The notes beneath the pieces are model-generated. The model saw only the letters and a program-made list of their open reading frames with translations, was not told where the DNA came from and did not search any database. Below are positions 1 to 4,389 of a DNA stretch of 26,814 nt, one piece after another (within the stretch, counting starts at the first letter, position 1; every line of letters starts with the position of its first letter). The DNA is from a virus: IMG/VR virus record IMGVR_UViG_3300030202_000802, positions 1 to 26,814 of that record. One strand, 5' to 3'. A program made the position numbers and the translations under genes.

Positions 1-65
1 ACATTGTATAGAGAGTCATTTACTTCGTGTGCGTTTGTAGTTCGTAAAAAATTTAATAATGTCAT
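1..65 (-). CDS. 5' end of a leftward gene, cut by the window edge
   Basis: Leftward reading frame starting at ATG 65 with a GAGG Shine-Dalgarno ending 5 bases upstream. It stays open for 21 codons to the window edge, so only the N-terminus (MTLLNFLRTTNAHEV...) is visible. A TATAAT box lies upstream on the same strand at 98-103, which supports a real gene start. The product cannot be identified. It continues the leftward small-gene set. Confidence 0.5.
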   Translation of the reverse strand, partial: MTLLNFLRTTNAHEVNDSLYN

Positions 66-97
66 AATAACCTCACTTTCATTTCATTATTAAAACT

Positions 98-125
98 ATT
101 ATACAGATAACCACGACAAAGTAAA
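98..125 (-). promoter_or_regulatory. Putative leftward sigma70-type promoter
   Basis: On the minus strand, a perfect -10 TATAAT (103-98) is preceded after 16 bases by TTTACT (125-120, four of six -35 consensus bases). The expected start near 91 leaves a short leader before ATG 65. The -35 lies inside the inverted repeat at 107-147, so that repeat may be an operator. Confidence 0.45.
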
Positions 126-147
126 TTATCCACTTTGTCGCAGTTAT
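107..147. repeat. Two-part perfect inverted repeat (operator or hairpin)
   Basis: Inner arms CGACAAAGT (114-122) and ACTTTGTCG (132-140) are perfectly complementary around a 9-base centre. Outer arms ATAAC (107-111) and GTTAT (143-147) also pair, with a 2x2 internal mismatch between the two stems. It overlaps the -35 of the leftward promoter and lies downstream of the gene ending at 176. No T-tract follows on either strand, so an operator or leader structure is more likely than a terminator. Confidence 0.6.
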
Positions 148-175
148 AACTTTGCTGAAGTCGATCTTCAACATA

Positions 176-442
176 TCAACCACCATTAATAGTTGTTGTA
201 TCGACTTTAACAGAATTGTCAGCTGATAATGAATTATCAGTATATAATACTGTAAATCCTTGTTTTTTCAGCTGAGTATTAAATCGTGAATAGGTGCTTG
301 GATATGCTTTGCCTTGCCTATCCAAAGTTGGTGTTTCACTATTTGCGTGTGCAATAGCGAAGTCATATAGTGCTTTGACATTGCCAAAGACCTTAGGCAC
401 ATCTAAGTAATTAGATTGTGCCAAATATACAGTTTTTGCCAT
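176..442 (-). CDS. Small hypothetical phage protein (88 aa)
   Basis: Leftward ORF of 88 residues starting at ATG 442 behind a GGGGGG Shine-Dalgarno that lies inside the last codons of the gene upstream (stop 444-446, one-base gap), so the two are probably translationally coupled. The protein is soluble, with no signal peptide or membrane segment. The centre (GKAYPSTYSRFNTQLKKQGF) looks like a small alpha/beta or helix-turn-helix-type fold and resembles small unknown proteins of marine phages from memory, without an assigned function. Clearly a gene; role unknown. Confidence 0.75.
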   Translation of the reverse strand: MAKTVYLAQSNYLDVPKVFGNVKALYDFAIAHANSETPTLDRQGKAYPSTYSRFNTQLKKQGFTVLYTDNSLSADNSVKVDTTTINGG

Positions 443-443
443 G

Positions 444-659
444 TTATTTTACCCCCCATGCTTCCTGTAAATCGTTGATATTTAAGTCGTTTAGTCGTTT
501 GTTAGATTGTGAGTTTATTCGATCAGCAAATCTATGCTTATCAAATCTGTTATTACTACTTGCCATGATATATACGATATCATCTACCATAGCTTTTGTA
601 GGATTGTGCTTTGCTATCAAGTCAGCAAATTCTATAAATTGTTTTTTAGATAATGGCAC
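444..659 (-). CDS. Small hypothetical phage protein (71 aa, GTG start)
   Basis: Leftward ORF of 71 residues. Its start is GTG at 659 (residues PLSKKQFIEFADLI follow), supported by AAGGGGG a few bases upstream. The start lies inside the 3' end of the preceding 58-aa gene, a 14-base overlap that suggests coupling. The sequence is a mostly helical soluble protein with the pattern F-x2-F-A-x2-I ... N-N-R-F-D-x2-R-F, seen in small phage proteins of unknown function. No catalytic motif is recognisable. Confidence 0.7.
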   Translation of the reverse strand: MPLSKKQFIEFADLIAKHNPTKAMVDDIVYIMASSNNRFDKHRFADRINSQSNKRLNDLNINDLQEAWGVK

Positions 660-822
660 GTTTTAACCCCCTTAATTTTTGGATTATTTTAACAATGTCA
701 GCATTTGACATATGCACTTCGTCATCATAGTCAGCAAATTCACGATCTACTATTTCGTGTTGCATTTGCTCAATTATGAACTCAATCTCATTGAGATTTA
801 ATTCGATTTCATTAATTACCAT
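646..822 (-). CDS. Small acidic hypothetical protein (58 aa)
   Basis: Leftward ORF of 58 codons from ATG 822 to TAA 646-648, preceded by GAGGTAA at a good distance. The product (MVINEIELNLNEIEFIIEQM...) is short, acidic and probably a helical hairpin, ending in a basic tail (KLRGLKRAII). Its end overlaps the next leftward start by 14 bases, the compact arrangement of a phage operon. Function unknown. Confidence 0.6.
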   Translation of the reverse strand: MVINEIELNLNEIEFIIEQMQHEIVDREFADYDDEVHMSNADIVKIIQKLRGLKRAII

Positions 823-902
823 TTTTATTACCTCACGATTTTATAAGTTAATTTTAGCACCATGATTTTAAAAATCAATGTGCATTGTGTCGCACCTAGC
901 AG

Positions 903-1133
903 TTATCTGCTAGATGCTAATTTCATATATTTTGCGTAGTCGGGATGTGCTTGTGCTTTACGAAGTAAAGACACGCGACCACCATCTGAAAGTCTTTGTT
1001 TTTCAGATTTAAAGACATAGCCTTGAAAATACGATTTTTCAGCACTTTCGTAGCGATCTTTTTGACCATTGAAAATGGGTGATTTACCGATTGGTAAATA
1101 ACCACGACCAATAGTAGCCATACTAGATTTCAT
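903..1133 (-). CDS. Small hypothetical protein (76 aa)
   Basis: Leftward ORF of 76 residues, ATG at 1133, with a GAGGGAA Shine-Dalgarno 6-7 bases upstream. The N-terminus (MATIGRGYLPIGKSPIF from residue 5) is rich in Gly and Pro; the C-terminus is basic and helical. No signal peptide, metal site or known motif. It is first in the leftward cluster, behind a candidate promoter at 1160-1187. A competing frame at 923-1111 lacks a comparable ribosome site and is taken as a shadow. Confidence 0.6.
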   Translation of the reverse strand: MKSSMATIGRGYLPIGKSPIFNGQKDRYESAEKSYFQGYVFKSEKQRLSDGGRVSLLRKAQAHPDYAKYMKLASSR

Positions 1134-1159
1134 AATTTATTCCCTCACAATCTAAAATC

Positions 1160-1187
1160 ATTATCTCACAACCAATTTCAAAATCAA
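1160..1187 (-). promoter_or_regulatory. Putative leftward promoter of the small-gene operon
   Basis: On the minus strand TTGATT (1187-1182) and GATAAT (1165-1160) are separated by 16 bases. That is four of six and five of six matches to the sigma70 consensus. A transcript starting near 1153 would have a short leader carrying the GAGGGAA site of the gene at 1133. Moderate support only, because the region is AT-rich. Confidence 0.35.
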
Positions 1188-1311
1188 GAACTTTTTTGAG
1201 GGTGCGACCAAAATATACAAATCGACCTTTATTATCAAAGTTAATGACTTTGAAAATAGTTGTTTAAAGTAGGGTTATCATCTCAAATTGAAATCAATAA
1301 GTCATCTTAAG

Positions 1312-1330
1312 AAATGTAAACAAATGTAAA
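1312..1330 (+). repeat. Tandem AAATGTAAA direct repeat
   Basis: Two exact copies of AAATGTAAA (1312-1320 and 1322-1330) spaced exactly 10 bases start to start, one helical turn. This spacing suits a protein-binding pair. In AT-rich DNA it could also be chance. Confidence 0.4.
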
Positions 1331-1370
1331 AACAGTAGTCATATTGTTATATATAAAACAGTCGGATTTA

Positions 1371-1404
1371 TGCGACACTATATCGCGTGTGGCATATTGT
1401 CGCA
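1371..1404. repeat. Inverted repeat TGCGACA / TGTCGCA
   Basis: Perfect 7-base arms at 1371-1377 and 1398-1404 around a 20-base centre. The half-site TGTCGCA recurs several times between 130 and 1730, so these may be binding sites of one protein. Confidence 0.5.
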
Positions 1405-1480
1405 CCAAATTTTAGGCATGGGGTGCCCTACGATTTTCACGCATCATTTCTTCTTGACTACCCTACCGATAGGTGTAGTA

Positions 1481-1500
1481 GATAGCCCCGAAGGGCTATC
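1481..1500 (-). terminator. UUCG tetraloop hairpin after the 55-aa gene
   Basis: In the leftward transcript this reads GAUAGCCC-UUCG-GGGCUAUC, a perfect 8-bp stem closed by the extra-stable C(UUCG)G loop, starting 8 bases after the stop codon at 1509. No U-run follows, so it may block 3' exonuclease or cause weak termination rather than act as a full intrinsic terminator. Confidence 0.6.
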
Positions 1501-1508
1501 TGCTAAAT

Positions 1509-1676
1509 CTATCTAGGAACAGTATCATAAACTCTGGCAAACCACCCTGTGTCATTTTGCCACACTTTGTATACAGGTGCGACCTTTTTGCCACTGTAGA
1601 TTCTGTTCGTATTCTGTGCAATTCTCGCCTTAATTAAAGGATAAGAATTTTCTTTTAAAAGTTTTCTTTTTACCAT
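1509..1676 (-). CDS. Small basic hypothetical protein (55 aa)
   Basis: Leftward ORF of 55 codons from ATG 1676 to TAG 1509-1511. The product (MVKRKLLKENSYPLIKARIA...) is basic; its second half (KKVAPVYKVWQNDTGWFARV) has the alternating hydrophobic and turn pattern of a small SH3-like beta-barrel, which is inference. It is followed immediately by a UUCG hairpin, supporting a transcribed gene. Against it: no clear Shine-Dalgarno precedes the ATG. No known family. Confidence 0.45.
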   Translation of the reverse strand: MVKRKLLKENSYPLIKARIAQNTNRIYSGKKVAPVYKVWQNDTGWFARVYDTVPR

Positions 1677-1751
1677 GTTTCAAGTATGACAGATATTGAA
1701 AAAATTAAAATGGCACATACTGTCGCAGGGGTGCAAGGTCAGGCTATCGGG

Positions 1752-1800
1752 ATTGTTTCAGTATATGGAACGCATATACTAGAGCTGGATTTGAAACAGT
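1752..1800. other. Nested double hairpin, possible structured RNA
   Basis: Outer arms ATTGTTTC (1752-1759) and GAAACAGT (1793-1800) pair over 8 bases with one G-U. Inside, AGTATATG (1760-1767) and CATATACT (1773-1780) form a perfect 8-bp stem with a 5-base loop GAACG. The stems stack coaxially on the left with no gap, and 12 bases are left single-stranded on the right. It lies in a gene-free stretch. It does not fit a tRNA, since there is no U33 and no T-arm. Confidence 0.5.
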
Positions 1801-1822
1801 AGTAGGATTAGAGTTCTTGAGA

Positions 1823-1856
1823 GGGGGGCAGGGTTTAGATCTCAACCCCCACCCCC
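1823..1856. other. G/C-rich imperfect hairpin
   Basis: GGGGG-CA-GGGTT (1824-1835) faces AACCC-CCA-CCCCC (1844-1856) across an 8-base loop containing AGATCT. It lies on the 3' side of the leftward gene ending at 1913, so a termination or transcript-stabilising role is possible, although no T-tract follows on either strand. Confidence 0.45.
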
Positions 1857-1912
1857 AAAAAATGCGTGTGCACTAGCATACATAATGCATCAAAAAAAAT
1901 TTTAGCAAAAAT

Positions 1913-2128
1913 TTAGACTTTTTTATTTTCGCGTCTAGCTTGATGTATGTAGTCGTGGATGCGTAGATCAGGTCTGTTAGGATTTCGCGTGCCCCTCTCC
2001 TCTGTGAGATAGGAAGAAAGGATTTCAACAAATTCCTTAGGACTAAGATTATTTGATAATGATTTAAGATAGCGGCTTATATGCCGCCTTATCTTTTTAG
2101 GAGATATTATCCTGTGTGATTCTTTCAT
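1913..2128 (-). CDS. Small basic hypothetical protein (71 aa; possible 88-aa form)
   Basis: Leftward ORF ending at 1913. Two starts are possible. ATG 2128 (71 residues, MKESHRIISPKKIRRHISRY...) has a full AAAAGGAGGT Shine-Dalgarno at 2148-2139. ATG 2179 (88 residues) has GAGGGGG, but both that site and the AUG are buried in a stable hairpin at 2158-2192. I chose 2128. Between its SD and AUG lies a 12-base palindrome (TAGCGCGCGCTA, 2128-2139) that could fold and shorten the spacing. The protein is basic and helical, with RRxxSRYLKSL near the N-terminus and a charged C-terminus, compatible with nucleic-acid binding. It is divergent from terS. No known family. Confidence 0.55.
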   Translation of the reverse strand: MKESHRIISPKKIRRHISRYLKSLSNNLSPKEFVEILSSYLTEERGTRNPNRPDLRIHDYIHQARRENKKV

Positions 2129-2157
2129 AGCGCGCGCTACCTCCTTTTGTTTTATGC

Positions 2158-2192
2158 GAGGGGGTATGCCCGAAGGCATTTATAACCCCCTC
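2158..2192 (-). promoter_or_regulatory. Hairpin that hides an SD and start codon
   Basis: In the leftward transcript GAGGGGGU (2192-2185) pairs perfectly with ACCCCCUC (2165-2158), and inside it AUGCC-UUCG-GGCAU (2179-2166) forms a 5-bp UUCG hairpin. The outer stem contains the Shine-Dalgarno and the inner stem starts with the AUG of the longer 88-residue form. The structure would block that start or act as a stable 5' cap for translation from 2128. Confidence 0.6.
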
Positions 2193-2238
2193 TTCTTACA
2201 GGAGACACCCTCGGGGAGAGGGATGCTGTAATGCTATC

Positions 2239-2274
2239 ATAACAACCCTTGTCAATACAAGGGCTCTATGTTAT
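2239..2274. promoter_or_regulatory. Nested dyad over the terS promoter, probable operator
   Basis: Inner arms CCCTTGT (2246-2252) and ACAAGGG (2257-2263) are perfectly complementary around CAAT and cover the -35 box. Outer arms ATAACA (2239-2244) and TGTTAT (2269-2274) also pair and reach into the -10. Such placement is typical of a repressor or activator site controlling late-gene transcription. Confidence 0.5.
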
Positions 2275-2277
2275 AAT
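2249..2277 (+). promoter_or_regulatory. Rightward promoter of the packaging operon
   Basis: TTGTCA (2249-2254), a 17-base spacer and a perfect TATAAT (2272-2277). The start point expected about 7 bases downstream is near A2284, only two bases before the terS ATG at 2286. The transcript would therefore be leaderless or nearly so; no Shine-Dalgarno is visible before that ATG. On the opposite strand the same place contains a perfect TTGACA (2255-2250) without a convincing -10. Confidence 0.7.
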
Positions 2278-2285
2278 TTTTTTAC

Positions 2286-2747
2286 ATGGATAAAAATAAA
2301 CCCTTGACAGGAAGACAAGAACTATTCTGTCAAGAATACATTAAAGATTTAAATTCAAAGGCAGCGGCAAAGCGTGCAGGTTACTCAGACAAAGTAGCTG
2401 ACGCGAAGTCCTATCAGTTTTTGAAGATGGATCGTATTAGAGATAGGATCGCAGAACTTAAACAGGATTCAATGCGCAGGCTGCAGCTTGACGCAGATGA
2501 TATCCTTAGAAGGTTAGTGCGTATTGCAGATCAGACAGAGCAAACAGGTGATTACAATGCAGCTATTAGAAGCTTAGAGTTATTGGGAAAACACAAAGCG
2601 CTATGGACAGACAAGACTATAAACGAAACAACACTAGTCAATGCATTTGCTTCTGGTAATTCTGAAGAAGATATCCAAAGAGATGTAGAACGTTTGAAAA
2701 GAATAGCTACACCTAAACTAAAAGTTATATCGGGAGACAAGAAATGA
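2286..2747 (+). CDS. terS: Terminase small subunit
   Basis: A 153-residue protein with the Terminase_2-type N-terminus: LTGRQELFCQEYIKDLNSKA followed by AKRAGYS (residues 7-34), the helix-turn-helix that recognises phage DNA at the packaging start. The middle (residues 55-100) is helical, as expected for oligomerisation, and the C-terminus is basic. It sits directly upstream of the large terminase. The conserved family start is so close to ATG 2286 that no later start fits, yet no ribosome site precedes it. The gene ends with an ATGA overlap onto a 33-codon ORF. Confidence 0.85.
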   Translation: MDKNKPLTGRQELFCQEYIKDLNSKAAAKRAGYSDKVADAKSYQFLKMDRIRDRIAELKQDSMRRLQLDADDILRRLVRIADQTEQTGDYNAAIRSLELLGKHKALWTDKTINETTLVNAFASGNSEEDIQRDVERLKRIATPKLKVISGDKK

Positions 2748-2845
2748 TTTTAACGCCAAAGCTAGAACCGTACGCAGGACAACCTAATGTGGATATTTAT
2801 TCTCAAATAGTTTTGTGGGGCGGTATTGCATACATCCGAAGATAG
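2744..2845 (+). CDS. Possible 33-aa ORF bridging terS and terL
   Basis: An ATG overlapping the terS stop (ATGA, 2744-2747) opens 33 codons ending at TAG 2843-2845, 20 bases inside the terL frame. The peptide (MILTPKLEPYAGQPNVDIYS...) has no known motif. It may simply carry ribosomes from terS to the TTG start of terL. A separate function, or a +1 shift at its stop into the terL frame, cannot be excluded but is unsupported. Confidence 0.25.
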   Translation: MILTPKLEPYAGQPNVDIYSQIVLWGGIAYIRR

Positions 2846-4379
2846 AGACGCAGCCACTAGGCTAGCGGTTAAACAAGCACGTGATGATTTACTAGCATTT
2901 GTAATGCTAATGAATCCTAGCTTTAATGTAGGACCGCATCATCGTTTACTTTGTGACCAACTGATGGAGTTGGAGCAAGGAGAAACTGATAGACTTATGG
3001 TCTTTGTTTCTCCGCGTTCTTCTAAGTCACTAATCACATCAACATATTTCCCCGCTTGGGCGCTAGGTCGTAATCCATACTGGCAAGAGATAGCAGTATC
3101 TCACTCAGATGACCTAGCAACTAAGTTTGGTAGAGCTATTCGTGATATAATAAATACCACAGCTTACAATACAATCTTCCCAAAAGTAAAAATTAAAAAA
3201 GATAACCGTGCTGCAAACTCCTGGGCACTCGAAGAAGGGGGCAAACAAGCAGGAAGTTTTCTAGCTGCTGGTTCTGGATCAGGTATTGCAGGTTTTGGTG
3301 CGCACTTAGCGGTCATTGACGACCCAATATCAGAGCAAGATGCGTTTTCAAAGACAAGAAGAGAGCAATTAAACGAGTGGTATGCTTCTGGTTTACGTAC
3401 AAGATTAATGCCAGGTGGAAAAGTTGTGCTTGTAATGACAAGATGGCACGAAAATGACCTAGCAGGTCACTTGTTAAAGCAACAAGAAGCCTCACCATTA
3501 GCAGATAAATGGTCTGTTGTAAGAATACCTGCACTAAATACTGCAGAATCTGCAGAAAAATTGCAAGATGCTAGAATAGATTTAATAGATCAAGGGTATT
3601 TAACAGAAAGTTACCCACTACCAGAGGTTGGTAAGTCTTTTTGGGAAGAACCTGATCGTGAAAATGGTTTCTGTTGGTCAACAGAAGACATTATTCGTAC
3701 AAAAAACAACACACCACCTTTTAAATTTGATGCATTGTACTTACAAAACCCATCATCAGAGACAGGGGGTATCATTCAAGTAGATTATTGGCAAGATTGG
3801 TCCATAGAAGACCCACCCGAGTGTGATTTTATTATACAATCCTGGGATACAGCGTTTTCTACCCGCACTACTGCAGACTTTTCTGTAGTTACTACATGGG
3901 GAATATTTAAAAAAGACGATATTAGTCTAGCAAACATGGTATTGCTAGGAATGGAAAAGGGTCGGTGGGATTTTCCTACACTTAGACAGAAAGCTGTGGA
4001 TAAATTTATGACACATCGCCCAGATTCCGTAGTTATTGAGAAAAAAGCTTCAGGTCAGTCGTTAATCCAAGACCTAAGACTAGCAGGTTTACCTATTCAA
4101 GAGTATCAACCTGATAGAGACAAAGTATCTAGGGCATATGCAGTTAGTTCTTTGTTTCACAACTGTAGAATTTACGCACCTTTGACCAAAGTGTGGGCTA
4201 AAGAAACTATAGAAGAGTGTAGACAGTTCCCATCTGGACCGCATGACGATATTGTAGACTCAGTTACTCAAGCTATACTGTATGTGCGTAATGGTGGTTA
4301 TTTAGAACACAGTGATAATTCATGGCTTGACTTAGATGAGTCAGACGTGTATAATAGAAAACGCAGACGTTATTATTAA
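2826..4379 (+). CDS. terL: Terminase large subunit (packaging ATPase/nuclease)
   Basis: A 517-residue motor protein that pumps DNA into the prohead and cuts it. Residues 22-60 match the usual N-terminus (DLLAFV...GPHHRLL...DRLMVFV). The Walker A position reads SPRSSKS (62-68), a degenerate form keeping the Lys-Ser. Walker B is AVIDDP (162-167), followed by the MTRWHE coupling segment. The RNase H-like nuclease shows SWD341, the EKKASGQSLIQ segment and the closing GPHDDIVD (471-478). Translation probably starts at TTG 2826, because the frame is closed shortly upstream and GGGGCGG lies just before it. Full length for the family. Confidence 0.93.
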   Translation: MHTSEDRDAATRLAVKQARDDLLAFVMLMNPSFNVGPHHRLLCDQLMELEQGETDRLMVFVSPRSSKSLITSTYFPAWALGRNPYWQEIAVSHSDDLATKFGRAIRDIINTTAYNTIFPKVKIKKDNRAANSWALEEGGKQAGSFLAAGSGSGIAGFGAHLAVIDDPISEQDAFSKTRREQLNEWYASGLRTRLMPGGKVVLVMTRWHENDLAGHLLKQQEASPLADKWSVVRIPALNTAESAEKLQDARIDLIDQGYLTESYPLPEVGKSFWEEPDRENGFCWSTEDIIRTKNNTPPFKFDALYLQNPSSETGGIIQVDYWQDWSIEDPPECDFIIQSWDTAFSTRTTADFSVVTTWGIFKKDDISLANMVLLGMEKGRWDFPTLRQKAVDKFMTHRPDSVVIEKKASGQSLIQDLRLAGLPIQEYQPDRDKVSRAYAVSSLFHNCRIYAPLTKVWAKETIEECRQFPSGPHDDIVDSVTQAILYVRNGGYLEHSDNSWLDLDESDVYNRKRRRYY

Positions 4380-4389
4380 GGATTGATAT

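Larger units (their letters stand above)
1134..1508. other. 375-base stretch without a convincing gene
   Basis: No supported coding frame on either strand. It contains a candidate leftward promoter (1160-1187), a short hairpin CAAAGT-TAATG-ACTTTG (1236-1252), a tandem AAATGTAAA pair (1312-1330), an inverted repeat TGCGACA/TGTCGCA (1371-1404) and a UUCG hairpin (1481-1500). The concentration of short repeats suggests regulation or replication control rather than lost genes. Confidence 0.5.

Noticed and set aside
418-666. Rightward frame of 82 codons
   Set aside because: Antisense shadow over two well-supported leftward genes; no ribosome site.
923-1111. Alternative leftward frame of 62 codons
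   Set aside because: It lies inside the better supported 76-aa gene in another frame and lacks an equally good ribosome site.
1752-1800. tRNA gene
   Set aside because: The stems do not give a cloverleaf: no U33 in the inner loop, no T-arm and no acceptor stem.
1686-1802. Rightward 38-codon frame starting at ATG 1686
   Set aside because: No Shine-Dalgarno, no recognisable protein pattern, and it runs through the nested hairpin at 1752-1800.
1706-1876. Rightward open frame of about 55 codons (contains GYRDCFSIWNAYTRAGFE)
   Set aside because: No usable start codon near its beginning and no ribosome site; it covers two strong secondary structures, so it looks like a chance open frame.
2250-2255. 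Divergent leftward promoter from a perfect TTGACA
   Set aside because: No acceptable -10 at 15-19 bases downstream on that strand; kept only as a remark with the terS promoter.
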